Below, in pieces: positions 34,460 through 43,481 of a stretch of DNA of 64,000 nt. Both the position numbers and the translations under genes were made by a program. Numbering within the stretch: the first letter of the stretch is position 1; every line of letters begins with the position of its first letter. A model generated the notes under the pieces. The model was not told where the DNA came from. It did no database searches and saw only the letters and a program-made list of their open reading frames with translations. Source of the stretch: Kaistella pullorum (GTDB lineage: Bacteria > Bacteroidota > Bacteroidia > Flavobacteriales > Weeksellaceae); NCBI RefSeq assembly GCF_014837035.1, contig NZ_JACSPS010000003.1, forward strand, positions 62,001 to 126,000, given 5' to 3'.

Positions 34460-35692
34460 ATGAAAAAACTCATCAATAACTATTCCGCTATATTCCTTCT
34501 TTTAGCGGGAATTCTCGTGGGAAGCCTTATCGGAATCTTCGCCCCGCAGGCGGTTATTTACCTTAAACCACTCGGCGATATCTTCCTTAATCTGCTGTTT
34601 GTAAGTGTAGTGCCACTCGTCTTTTTCGCGGTGGCCAATTCTATAGCTTCACTTGAACAGCAGTCTAAATTTGGGCGGATCGTTATTTCGATGATCGCGA
34701 CTTTCCTTCTGTTCATCATTATTTCAGCAGTCTTCACCATCATCGCGGTTTACCTCTTCCCTACCGAGGCTTTGCCAAGCACCGGCGGCGAAATTCCCGA
34801 GAGCGGAAATTCAACATCGTGGAATGACCGTTTGGTAAGTTTCTTTACTGTAGGCGAATTTACTGAACTTTTTTCCAGAAAAAACATGCTTGCCCTGCTT
34901 ATTTTCGCATTCTTAACAGGAACAGCTGTAAGAAAGGCCGGAGAGGCGGGTCTTGTGTTTAAAAAGTTCCTCGCCTCGGGATTTGAAGTGATGAAAGAAC
35001 TTTTACTTATGGTGATGAAGGGCGCCCCCGTAGGTTTGGGAGCCTACTTCGCATACCAGGTAGCCACAATGGGTCCCGAACTTTTCGGGTTTTACGCAAA
35101 ACCGCTCGGACTTTACTATGTGGCCGGCGCGGTATATTTCGTTATATTTTTCTCGCTTTATGCCTGGATTGCCCGATCAAATTCGGGTGTGAAATCCTTT
35201 TGGAGAAACAACATTTACCCATCACTTACGGCGCTTTCTACGTGCAGCAGTTTTGCGACTATGCCTGCGAACCTGCAGGCAGCGGCGAAAATCGGTGTTC
35301 CGGCTGCAATTGCGAACATTGTGATCCCGATTGGCAGTACACTTCACAAGCAAGGCTCCTCAATGTCTTCCATCATTAAGATCTACGTGGCATTTTTGAT
35401 AATAGGTGAAGATTTTTTTGATCCGATCAATTTGCTTTTAGCCCTCGGCATCACGGTTTTTGTGAGCATCGTGGCGGGTGGTATTCCGAACGGCGGCTAC
35501 ATCGGCGAAATGCTGATGATTTCAGTTTACAATCTTCCGGTAGAAGCAATTCCGGCAGTAATGATTCTTGGGACACTGGTTGACCCGTTGGCTACAGTTC
35601 TCAATTCTACGGGTGATACGGTGGCGGCAATGTTCGTCACTCGTATTACAGGGGAGAAGTTTTTGGCGGAAGATGAACACCTAAATATTTAG
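34460..35692 (+). CDS. Dicarboxylate/amino acid:cation symporter (DAACS)
   Basis: 410 residues, eight membrane helices plus two re-entrant hairpins. The serine-rich HP1 motif reads TALSTCSSFATMPANL and the HP2 region holds GGIPNGGYIGEM. The conserved VVPLVFFAVANSIASL near helix 2 is present. It takes up glutamate, aspartate or C4-dicarboxylates with Na+ or H+. Specificity cannot be told here. Transcribed alone, with a terminator shared with the convergent MBL gene. Confidence 0.93.
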   Translation: MKKLINNYSAIFLLLAGILVGSLIGIFAPQAVIYLKPLGDIFLNLLFVSVVPLVFFAVANSIASLEQQSKFGRIVISMIATFLLFIIISAVFTIIAVYLFPTEALPSTGGEIPESGNSTSWNDRLVSFFTVGEFTELFSRKNMLALLIFAFLTGTAVRKAGEAGLVFKKFLASGFEVMKELLLMVMKGAPVGLGAYFAYQVATMGPELFGFYAKPLGLYYVAGAVYFVIFFSLYAWIARSNSGVKSFWRNNIYPSLTALSTCSSFATMPANLQAAAKIGVPAAIANIVIPIGSTLHKQGSSMSSIIKIYVAFLIIGEDFFDPINLLLALGITVFVSIVAGGIPNGGYIGEMLMISVYNLPVEAIPAVMILGTLVDPLATVLNSTGDTVAAMFVTRITGEKFLAEDEHLNI

Positions 35693-35754
35693 CCTAAGGA
35701 TTTAAATATTATGTAAAATGGCTTCGCACATGCTATTGATGTTTTTCTTTAAAC

Positions 35755-35789
35755 TAAAAAAAGCCGTTCCGGAGAACAGCTTGTTTTTT
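35755..35789. terminator. Bidirectional terminator between DAACS and MBL genes
   Basis: The stem AAGC(C)GTTC/GAAC(A)GCTT (35761-35782, one mismatch) is flanked by an A-run on the left and a T-run on the right. Confidence 0.75.
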
Positions 35790-36631
35790 CAAATATCCTT
35801 AGTCCAGACCCAGCGGCCGTGATCGGGAACTGCTACATTGTCCCAATCTGCAAGCAGAGTATCAATGCCTGTTTTGAGTTCAGTTCCACTCATCGCGGTT
35901 CCATGGCCGGGCACTAAAATCTGCGGATCTAGTGCCGCCAACTTTTCAACCGATGCTTTTGCCTCGCTCCAGTTCGTGGTCAAATATACCGGCGGGCCGC
36001 AAACTTCTTCTTTTTGAATTAATACTTTATACAATGAATCCTGTTTAACGGTAATCAGGGCATCAGCTGAGATCAGAATCCCGTCACGTTCGCGGTACAG
36101 CGCGATTTGGCCTGGTGAATGTCCCGGAACATGAATCCACTTCCAATCATCAAAGAAGGGTACGGTTCCATCATCCGACAATTGCTGCAAAACCTCACTG
36201 ATGTTCACCGGTTCGTTCGGATACACGGATGAGATCTTCGCGAGAACACCACCTTCTACGGACGTGTCCGGCTCTGGGTAACTTTCCATTCCGGTCAGAA
36301 ATGTAGATTCCAGCGGATGCGCGTAAACAGGTACATTCCATTCTTCTACGAGATGCACGATGCTGCCGACATGATCGAAATGTCCATGCGTAAGGATGAT
36401 TGCTTTTGGCGGATTGTTCTCCCCGAAGCGCGATTCTGCAACCTTAACGATTTCTTTCCCTGATTTTGGCATGCCCGCATCTACCAAAACCCAGTCGCCA
36501 CCGGGATTTCCAATCATCACCAGATTGACGATCTGGTTGGTGTAATAAGCCACATCGGGCGCTACCTCGCGGAGTTTCCCGCTGTCAACGGAAGTCATTG
36601 GAATAATCTTGTTGTCTTTACTCTGTTCCAT
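35789..36631 (-). CDS. MBL-fold metallo-hydrolase
   Basis: 280 residues from the ATG at 36631 (ATG 36649 is also possible). The di-metal motif is THGHFDHVGS (HxHxDH), with later ligands in HVPGHSPGQIALY, SADALI and VPGHGTAM. This is a metallo-beta-lactamase-fold hydrolase of the glyoxalase II/lactonase-like group. It has no signal peptide, so it is cytoplasmic and not an exported beta-lactamase. The substrate is unknown. Confidence 0.88.
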   Translation of the reverse strand: MEQSKDNKIIPMTSVDSGKLREVAPDVAYYTNQIVNLVMIGNPGGDWVLVDAGMPKSGKEIVKVAESRFGENNPPKAIILTHGHFDHVGSIVHLVEEWNVPVYAHPLESTFLTGMESYPEPDTSVEGGVLAKISSVYPNEPVNISEVLQQLSDDGTVPFFDDWKWIHVPGHSPGQIALYRERDGILISADALITVKQDSLYKVLIQKEEVCGPPVYLTTNWSEAKASVEKLAALDPQILVPGHGTAMSGTELKTGIDTLLADWDNVAVPDHGRWVWTKDI

Positions 36632-36721
36632 AGTACTGATTTTCAGCATTTGAACCAAAAGCGATGCCGTAACATTTCATATCTGTTCTGAAAATTCTTA
36701 AAATTTCACTAAAATTCAGAT

Positions 36722-36754
36722 AAAAAAAAGCTGCTCCATAAAAGGAACAGCTTT
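36722..36754 (-). terminator. Intrinsic terminator of the M1 aminopeptidase gene
   Basis: An 11-base stem with one mismatch (36727-36737 with 36744-36754) is followed on the reverse strand by a T-run. It ends 23 bases past the stop. Confidence 0.85.
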
Positions 36755-36777
36755 AATGAATTTAATTTGAATTAAAA

Positions 36778-39288
36778 TTACTGGTAAGCCTGAATTGCTT
36801 TGTTAATGGCATCTACCTGCTGATTGATTGTAGTACTCGACGGATTTGCCTTCAAAACCGCCATCTTCTTTGCAAGACCGTCGCGAAGGATCTGAACGAT
36901 CATCATTTTAGCCTGCGGATTATCACCAATCTGACCTTTAACCTGCGTCAGGATTTTGGTAATGTTTTCCGTCGCCTTCAGGTTGTCTGAACTCATTATC
37001 CAGTTGTAACCTTCTTCAGCTACAGTCCCCAATTCTGGGTTCTGGAATTTTAAAAATGGATAAAACGCCACCGTAGAAGCAATAGCAGGCATGTGTTTTT
37101 CCATTTTGTTCTTCACGATGATGGGAAGTAATTCACCAATCAGATCATCACTGGCACCCTCAAGATCGATCTTATCGGCAAATGATGCTACACGTGCCGG
37201 ATCAGCGGCCGCAATTCCCGCCAGGGAACTCGCTTTCACCGAATTTGACAACGCGCTGATTCCTTTTTCGAAAAGCGGAAGATATTTTTTGTCTTTGGTC
37301 TTTGCAAGCGCTGAAATTGCCGCAGCCTGAACCAAAGTTTTCGGGTCGTTTGCGGCCATTTTCTCCACTTCCGAAATCGCGGCTTTCGCCTGGTCACCCT
37401 TAGACAAATCAAGTCCACTAAGCGCTTTCATACGGATCCTGAAATTCGAATCTTTAAGTGCAGCTACGAGTGTTTTAAGAGTAGACGCATTTTTAACCGC
37501 GTTTTCGCTGGCGTTTTCTACAGCTTTATACCGGCTCAGGAAATCTTGGGATGTAGAATACTGCGTGAAGTACTGCTCCGGAGTTTTATTTTCTGTAATT
37601 TCTGCCAGCAAAACACCGTCTGCATTGATGTTGATGAAATCCGGATTTTTTGAAACCGCAAAATAAAAATCGTTTTTGTCTTTCGCACTTACCCAAACGT
37701 TTTTGCGCGTAGGTTTTCCGTTTTCATACACATCCAGTGCCAGTGGAAACTCAAAATTCCCACCCAACTGCGTTTGATTCACAGTGATCTGCACCTGCTT
37801 CTTTACCGGTTCAAAAGTAGTGGTGTACGAAATCTTTGGGTGCCCACTGCCAAAAAACCACTGATTGAAAAACCAGTTTAAATCCTTGCCCGAAACTTTC
37901 TCAAGCGAAAGCCTGAACTGATGCGCCTCGCCGGTACCGTATTCATTGGTTTTAAGATAATCGTTCATGCCCGCCCAGAACGCATCGTCGCCGAGATAAT
38001 TTCGGAGCATGTGCAGGATAGAACCTCCTTTGTTGTAGGAAACTCCATCGAACATGTCTTCTTTGTTGTGATAATTGAAACGCACCAAATCTTTGGTAAC
38101 GTTTGACGGATCACGGAAATAACCTTCCGCCGCTTTCATTAAAGTATAATCTGCGAAATCTTTTCCGTACTTGTGCTCATTCCAAAGATATTCCGAATAA
38201 TTGGCGAAAGATTCGTTAACCGTAAGGTTACTCCAGCTTTCGGTGGTAACCAAATCGCCAAACCAGTGGTGGAAAAGTTCGTGTGAAATAACGTCTTCCC
38301 AACGGTTTTCATCAATCAGGTCTCCGGGTTTCTGCTGCGCTGATTCCTGGTGAAGCACGGCGGTGGTGTTTTCCATCGCGCCCGAAACGTAATCTCTTGC
38401 GGTGATCTGCGCGTATTTGGACCACGGATAATCGTAGTTCAGTTTCTTTGAAAAGAATTCAAGCATTTCCGGTGTGTTCCCGAAAATCTGTTTTGCATAA
38501 GGCTCATATTCTTTTTCTACATAATAATCTACCGGAATATTGCGCCATTTGTCTTTAACTACCGCATAATCGCCCACACCCATGAAGAAAAGGTATGGCG
38601 CGTGTTTTTTGTCCATCACCCAGTGATCGGTACGTAATCCGTTGGCTTCTTTAACCGAAGATTTCATCAAACCGTTCGATAAAGTCACGTATTTATCGGG
38701 CACCGTCATGTAGATTTCCTGCGTGGTTTTCTGGTTGGGTTTATCGATTGTTGGGAACCAGGCCGAACTTGCTTCCGTTTCACCCTGCGTCCAGATCTGT
38801 GTGGGTTTATCGGCGTCTTTACCCTGGGCATTTACAAAATAAAGCCCTTTAGCATCGGTGATCGCGGCACTGCCTTTGGTTTTTAGCTCGTTCGGACGCG
38901 CGGTATATTTAATGTAAACCGTGTAATCCTGATTTCGGCTATAGGTTTTATCGAGACTGATTTTCAGGAAATCATCTTTGTACTGAAATTTTAATGGCGT
39001 TTTCGATCCGTTTTTATCTAAAGCCACTTCGCGGATCAGCATAGCTTTGGCATCGAGCACCAAAGAATCTGACGGGTAAAAGTGCGGACTTGCGGTGAGC
39101 CAGGCTTCGCCGTTCATCTGCTCTTTCGCATAATCGAAATTTACTTTCAGTTTTGTATGCTTGAGTTCAGTAGATTTAGTGTGCGTAGCGCGGTAAATTT
39201 CGGTTCTTCCGGAGGTTTCTGTTTGTGCAAAGACGTTTCCGGAAAAGAGGATTCCCAAAAGGCTAATGGAAATGATCAGTTTCTTCAT
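36778..39288 (-). CDS. Secreted M1-family zinc aminopeptidase
   Basis: 836 residues with a signal peptide (MKKLIISISLLGILFSGNVFA). The active site is complete: GAMEN (303-307), HELFHHWFG (His336, Glu337, His340) and the third zinc ligand in NESF (Glu359). A helical repeat domain (about residues 600-836) follows, HEAT/ERAP1-C-like. It removes N-terminal residues from peptides in the periplasm or at the surface. It contrasts with the zinc-less M1-like protein at 2761-5583. Its own promoter and terminator mark it as a single-gene unit. Confidence 0.95.
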   Translation of the reverse strand: MKKLIISISLLGILFSGNVFAQTETSGRTEIYRATHTKSTELKHTKLKVNFDYAKEQMNGEAWLTASPHFYPSDSLVLDAKAMLIREVALDKNGSKTPLKFQYKDDFLKISLDKTYSRNQDYTVYIKYTARPNELKTKGSAAITDAKGLYFVNAQGKDADKPTQIWTQGETEASSAWFPTIDKPNQKTTQEIYMTVPDKYVTLSNGLMKSSVKEANGLRTDHWVMDKKHAPYLFFMGVGDYAVVKDKWRNIPVDYYVEKEYEPYAKQIFGNTPEMLEFFSKKLNYDYPWSKYAQITARDYVSGAMENTTAVLHQESAQQKPGDLIDENRWEDVISHELFHHWFGDLVTTESWSNLTVNESFANYSEYLWNEHKYGKDFADYTLMKAAEGYFRDPSNVTKDLVRFNYHNKEDMFDGVSYNKGGSILHMLRNYLGDDAFWAGMNDYLKTNEYGTGEAHQFRLSLEKVSGKDLNWFFNQWFFGSGHPKISYTTTFEPVKKQVQITVNQTQLGGNFEFPLALDVYENGKPTRKNVWVSAKDKNDFYFAVSKNPDFININADGVLLAEITENKTPEQYFTQYSTSQDFLSRYKAVENASENAVKNASTLKTLVAALKDSNFRIRMKALSGLDLSKGDQAKAAISEVEKMAANDPKTLVQAAAISALAKTKDKKYLPLFEKGISALSNSVKASSLAGIAAADPARVASFADKIDLEGASDDLIGELLPIIVKNKMEKHMPAIASTVAFYPFLKFQNPELGTVAEEGYNWIMSSDNLKATENITKILTQVKGQIGDNPQAKMMIVQILRDGLAKKMAVLKANPSSTTINQQVDAINKAIQAYQ

Positions 39289-39331
39289 GTATATCTGTTT
39301 AAGATTTGTTCTTTTTGATGTTTAAATATAT

Positions 39332-39339
39332 CAAATGTA
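39332..39339 (-). promoter_or_regulatory. -7 box (TACATTTG) of the M1 aminopeptidase gene
   Basis: A reverse-strand TAnnTTTG lies 43 bases before the ATG, in the short spacer to the serine hydrolase stop. Confidence 0.45.
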
Positions 39340-39355
39340 AAGTTTATAAAACCAA

Positions 39356-40675
39356 CTATTGCTTTGTAAATACGAGCTCGTTTGCACCCTGTTTAAAATC
39401 AAACGTGTTTTTTCCGGGGTTGAATTGTATTTTAATTCCCGCCGGCAAAAACTGGAATTCAGTATCGGAAATCACTTCCAGCGCAAACGCGCCCTGACCC
39501 GTTGCCTGAGCCATCAATTTATTATTCTCTACGAATATTTTAATATCCAGCGGAAAATTTGGTGCTTTATAAGTGCCATCATAAGTTTTCAGAATAGATA
39601 AGTCCACACTTTTTACTTTAAAATCGGGCATTTCAAAGTCCATATTCATCGCGGTTTTCAGCATATTGATCGAGATCTGATTCACATCATAATCCGACTG
39701 ATTGGTAATGAAACTGATGCCTGCTTTATCTTCCGGAAAATAAAACACCACAGAGCGGAACTCCTCTATCCGCCCGCTGTGGCCATAACCATACTTGTTG
39801 ATAAAAGGTATTTTGGCCAAGCCAAAACCATAATTATCCCGGAAATCCTTCATCTGAGCGAGGCTTGCTTTAGAAATGAGTTTACCTTCTTCCAATGCGA
39901 TGATAAATTTTAGAAGCTCCGTAGGCGTTGATATCAGATTTCCGGCGCCCACAGGAACGCTCATGTCGGTTTCGGCATTTTTCTGGAACTGGCCATTATT
40001 AAAGAAATAAGAATTTGCCTGATTTTCGGAAGCGTTTATTTTGCCACCGACACGCGTTAAATTCAGTTTTAAAGGTTTTGCAATTTTGTCTTGTATTAAA
40101 TCTGCGTAAGGTTTTTTATAGATTTTTTCAAGAATATATCCAAGCAGAATATAGTTCGAATTGCTGTAAGCATGTTTTTCGCCCGGTACGAAATCGCTTT
40201 TGTATTTCGCGATGATGTCCACCATTTGCTTTTCACTCTGCGGCTTTTGGTGATAATCCCAATATTCCTTTTCGTCGGTGAGATTATGGATGCCGGTGCG
40301 GTGCTGCAGCATCTGCTCCACGGTGATTTGCGCAGCGTTCGGCACTGAAGGATAAAATTCTGAAAGTTTGGTCTGAAGTGTAAGTTTTTTCTTTTCTACC
40401 GCCTGCATCACGAGCACAGCGGTGAAAATCTTTGATACCGAGCCGATTCGGTATTGGGTCTTCATATTCGCTTTCTGCTGGGTTTCGGCGTCTGCAAAGC
40501 CGGTAACTTTTACAAAATCGGGTTTCCCGTTTGTGGCGAGCGCGTAACTTCCCATTGCTTTGTGATGAGCGGCAAGTGAATCCAGATACGCGGAAAGTTT
40601 TTCGCGGTTGCCTTGCTGTGCAAAGCAGAGACTCATCAATCCGGATAGTGCAACTGTAAATAATTTGGTTTTCAT
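39356..40675 (-). CDS. Secreted serine hydrolase (beta-lactamase class C/PBP4* fold)
   Basis: 439 residues with a signal peptide (MKTKLFTVALSGLMSLCFAQ). Active-site motifs are SVSK (Ser79, Lys82), YSN (170-172) and a GHSG block near residue 300 in the KTG position. The C-terminal ~100 residues form a small lipocalin-like barrel (TYDGTYKAPNFPLDIKIFV), often found in this family. It could be a D-aminopeptidase, esterase or PBP-like enzyme. Antibiotic hydrolysis should not be assumed. Confidence 0.88.
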   Translation of the reverse strand: MKTKLFTVALSGLMSLCFAQQGNREKLSAYLDSLAAHHKAMGSYALATNGKPDFVKVTGFADAETQQKANMKTQYRIGSVSKIFTAVLVMQAVEKKKLTLQTKLSEFYPSVPNAAQITVEQMLQHRTGIHNLTDEKEYWDYHQKPQSEKQMVDIIAKYKSDFVPGEKHAYSNSNYILLGYILEKIYKKPYADLIQDKIAKPLKLNLTRVGGKINASENQANSYFFNNGQFQKNAETDMSVPVGAGNLISTPTELLKFIIALEEGKLISKASLAQMKDFRDNYGFGLAKIPFINKYGYGHSGRIEEFRSVVFYFPEDKAGISFITNQSDYDVNQISINMLKTAMNMDFEMPDFKVKSVDLSILKTYDGTYKAPNFPLDIKIFVENNKLMAQATGQGAFALEVISDTEFQFLPAGIKIQFNPGKNTFDFKQGANELVFTKQ

Positions 40676-40737
40676 GATCGGTTTTGCTTAATGGGTAGCA
40701 AAAAAAACCGATTAGTTACGCGCAGATAAACAGGTTT

Positions 40738-41532
40738 TTAAATCGCCACAGGCGCCTTGATGCCCGGATACGAATCGTAATTTTCCAACTGGAAATCTTC
40801 AAAATCAAAATCGAAAATGTCTTTTATCTCAGGATTGATTTTCATTTGCGGCAAAGGTTTCGGCGTGCGCGAAAGTTGCTTTTGAACCTGCTCAAAATGG
40901 TTGTTGTAAATATGAACGTCACCGAAAGTGTGTACGTACTCACCTACTTCCAGATCGCAAACCTGCGCCACCATCATCAGCAGCAAGGCATAACTCGCAA
41001 TGTTAAACGGTACACCCAGAAAAACATCAGCACTGCGCTGATAAAGCTGCAGCGACAGTTTACCGTCAGCTACATAAAACTGAAAAAGTGCGTGGCAAGG
41101 CGCCAAAGCCATATTCGGGATTTCCGTTACGTTCCAGGCAGAAACAATCAGCCGGCGGGAATCTGGATTCTTTTTTATCTGGTCAATGACTTCAGAAATC
41201 TGATCCACAATTTTACCGTCAGCGCCAGCCCAACTTCTCCATTGCGCGCCATAAACCGGCCCCAGATCACCATTTTCATCCGCCCACTCATTCCAGATCG
41301 AGACGCCGTTATCCGTAAGATATTTGATATTGGTGTCTCCTTTCAAAAACCAAAGCAATTCATAGATAATGGATTTCAAATGCACTTTCTTAGTCGTCAC
41401 GAGCGGGAAACCTTTAGCCAAATCATAACGAAGCTGATAACCGAAAACACTGCGCGTGCCTGTTCCTGTCCTGTCAGTCTTATCAGTTCCGTTGAGGTGA
41501 ATATGTTGGAGTAAATCTAGATAGTTCTGCAT
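40738..41532 (-). CDS. thyA: Thymidylate synthase
   Basis: 264 residues, equal to E. coli ThyA. The catalytic Cys146 sits in [12 protein letters not shown]. The substrate loops [21 protein letters not shown] and [10 protein letters not shown] are conserved, and the C-terminal [10 protein letters not shown] closes the active site. It methylates dUMP using methylene-tetrahydrofolate. It lies 36 bases after the Gre-like gene and may be the third gene of a unit headed by the GH13 lipoprotein. Confidence 0.98.
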   Translation of the reverse strand: MQNYLDLLQHIHLNGTDKTDRTGTGTRSVFGYQLRYDLAKGFPLVTTKKVHLKSIIYELLWFLKGDTNIKYLTDNGVSIWNEWADENGDLGPVYGAQWRSWAGADGKIVDQISEVIDQIKKNPDSRRLIVSAWNVTEIPNMALAPCHALFQFYVADGKLSLQLYQRSADVFLGVPFNIASYALLLMMVAQVCDLEVGEYVHTFGDVHIYNNHFEQVQKQLSRTPKPLPQMKINPEIKDIFDFDFEDFQLENYDSYPGIKAPVAI

Positions 41533-41568
41533 TTATATATTTAAATAAAATTAAATCCGGCCTTTAAA

Positions 41569-42009
41569 TTACCAAATGTTTTCGATAAGATTTTGCTTTC
41601 CGTTCAACACGAAACTCTGTTTCGGCTCTAAGCCTTTCATAGCCTGTGCCAGCGGACTTTCAGGTGAAATGATAAAAATCTTTTTACCACCGCGCACTAT
41701 TTCACCCGCCGAAACCGAGATGTAAAAAAATCCGTTTTCAGTCTGTATCAACGCACCTCTTTCAACTTTCTGCGAGGGTTTATCTGAAATTGTACGCAGC
41801 GATTCGAGTTTTTTTAAGACATCATTCAGCTGAACCTGCAGGTTGTTGATCTCCTGCTGCACCATTTCACGCGAGGTTTCGTACTTGTCGCCCATCGAAC
41901 TTTTGGTTTCGTTGTTCGCGGCACGGGTCTCGTCGATCAGTTTTTCGAGATAAACAGCCTTTTCTGAAAGTTTATCGTGAACGGATTTTAAGATTTCGGC
42001 TTTGTTCAT
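41569..42009 (-). CDS. Gre-like protein (often misnamed 3-oxoacyl-ACP synthase)
   Basis: 146 residues. A coiled-coil N-terminal half (about 1-75; TKSSMGDKYETSREMVQQEI) and a GreA/GreB-type FKBP-like end (GFFYISVSAGEI, SPLAQAMKGLEPKQSFVLNGK) resemble a short elongation or transcript-cleavage factor. In flavobacterial databases such proteins are sometimes called 3-oxoacyl-ACP synthase, but no ketosynthase residues are present. The start follows the GH13 stop by six bases. It could bind the RNA polymerase secondary channel like GreA or DksA. Confidence 0.8.
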   Translation of the reverse strand: MNKAEILKSVHDKLSEKAVYLEKLIDETRAANNETKSSMGDKYETSREMVQQEINNLQVQLNDVLKKLESLRTISDKPSQKVERGALIQTENGFFYISVSAGEIVRGGKKIFIISPESPLAQAMKGLEPKQSFVLNGKQNLIENIW

Positions 42010-42015
42010 CAGCCA

Positions 42016-43368
42016 TTATTTTTGCATCACGGCATAACCGCCAACCGGCAAATAGAAATTTTTGTCTTTCGCAAAATCCTTCACAGGACCGCTGAATACG
42101 TTTTTAAAGACGCCGGAAACATTTGAATCATCAATGGTGAACGGAACATTTTCCTTCGAAAAATTCAGCACCACCAAAACCTCATCATTTCCATTCTTTC
42201 TTACGTAAGCCAGCACTTTATCGTCTGCGGATGTCTTCAAAACCGTACTTGTCGCAGCAGGATCACCACCTCTCAGCGCGGTATTTGTTGACTTTAAATT
42301 CAACATTGTTTTATAGAAATCGTGAAGTTCATAAATCCCGTTCCAGGGAATCGGGTCTTTCTCGAAAAACTCAAGACGTTTTGTTTTTAAAGGCAGTTCC
42401 TGGCCGTTGTAAATGAGCGGAACACCATTCCAGGTGATTGAGAACACGGCTAAAGGTTGAGCAAAAACGCCATATTTCTCATACTCAGTTCCGTTCCAGG
42501 TATTTTCGTCATGATTTGAGGTAAACCAGGCACGCATCGATGAATCACCGATGGCGGTATATCTTGAAAGCAATGTTTTAAGGTCATCGAAAGTCGTTTT
42601 GCCCTCGTTGAAATCTTTGGTTTTATGCATCCAGTTCCAAATATAGCTCGCGTCGAAAACTTTACCGTAATCAGGATTGTCGAGTTCATCAAATTCGCCT
42701 AACCAGAAAAGCGGTTTTACTTTTTCCGCTTCAGGACGCGCCTGCTGCCAGAAATCTACTTCTACCCAGGCCGCAAGGTCGCACCGGAAACCATCGATAT
42801 TGGTCTCGCGCACCCAAAATTTCATCGCATCGATCATGGCTTCACGCATTTTCGGGTTGCTGTAATCGAGCTCGATGATATCATCCATGCCGGAAGCGAT
42901 CTGGAAATCATTCGTCTTTGGATCTATTAGATAAAAATCAGGATTTGTCTTGGTCCACACGTGATCCCAACCGGTGTGGTTCGCCACCCAATCAATTATT
43001 ACCTTGAAACCCATTTTGTGCGCTTCATCCACCAGATGCTTGAAATCTTCCATCGTACCGAATTCAGGATTTATCGAAGTATAATCCTGCGCTGCGTACT
43101 GGCTGCCGAGCGGGCCTTTCTTGTTTTTTTGGGCAATCGGCGTAATCGGCATGAACCACAGCGTCTTCACTCCCATATCTTTCAGGCGTGGAAGTTCCTT
43201 CTCAAAAGCACGGAAAGTTCCTTCTTGTGTGTACTGACGAACGTTTACTTCATAGATATTGGTGGAATGTTTCCATTCATTCGGATGATCTGTCATGTTG
43301 GAGGTTTTTTGTGTAGAGCAGGAAATAAGGGCAGCACCCAGGAAAATGGAGAAAAGTATCTTTTTCAT
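42016..43368 (-). CDS. GH13 alpha-amylase-family lipoprotein
   Basis: 450 residues from ATG 43368. The signal ends in the lipobox LISCST (Cys17). The GH13 barrel shows region I (IIDWVANHTGWDH), region II with the nucleophile (GFRCDLAAWV), region III with the acid (WLGEFDELD) and region IV (FTSNHDENTW). A small beta domain ends the protein. It likely cleaves alpha-glucans at the periplasmic or outer face. The longer in-frame start at 43398 lies above the promoter and is rejected. Confidence 0.93.
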   Translation of the reverse strand: MKKILFSIFLGAALISCSTQKTSNMTDHPNEWKHSTNIYEVNVRQYTQEGTFRAFEKELPRLKDMGVKTLWFMPITPIAQKNKKGPLGSQYAAQDYTSINPEFGTMEDFKHLVDEAHKMGFKVIIDWVANHTGWDHVWTKTNPDFYLIDPKTNDFQIASGMDDIIELDYSNPKMREAMIDAMKFWVRETNIDGFRCDLAAWVEVDFWQQARPEAEKVKPLFWLGEFDELDNPDYGKVFDASYIWNWMHKTKDFNEGKTTFDDLKTLLSRYTAIGDSSMRAWFTSNHDENTWNGTEYEKYGVFAQPLAVFSITWNGVPLIYNGQELPLKTKRLEFFEKDPIPWNGIYELHDFYKTMLNLKSTNTALRGGDPAATSTVLKTSADDKVLAYVRKNGNDEVLVVLNFSKENVPFTIDDSNVSGVFKNVFSGPVKDFAKDKNFYLPVGGYAVMQK

Positions 43369-43386
43369 TACTGAAAGGGTTTTAGG

Positions 43387-43394
43387 CAAATTTA
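43387..43394 (-). promoter_or_regulatory. -7 box (TAAATTTG) of the GH13 unit
   Basis: A reverse-strand TAnnTTTG lies 18 bases before ATG 43368, which supports that start. Confidence 0.5.
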
Positions 43395-43450
43395 TCATTT
43401 TTAAACTTAATGGTTTGTGCCGGGAAGCTATTAAAAGTGGGCTCCTGCAT

Positions 43451-43474
43451 AAAAAAACCCCGAAAAAACGGGGT
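43451..43474 (-). terminator. Intrinsic terminator of the pRiA4b ORF-3-like gene
   Basis: The stem ACCCCG/CGGGGT (43457-43462 with 43469-43474) has an A6 loop and is followed on the reverse strand by a run of seven T. Confidence 0.85.
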
Positions 43475-43481
43475 CTGTATT

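Noticed and set aside
39356-40675. A class C beta-lactamase resistance gene
   Set aside because: SxxK and YxN are shared by many esterases and peptidases. The extra C-terminal barrel and context do not indicate resistance.
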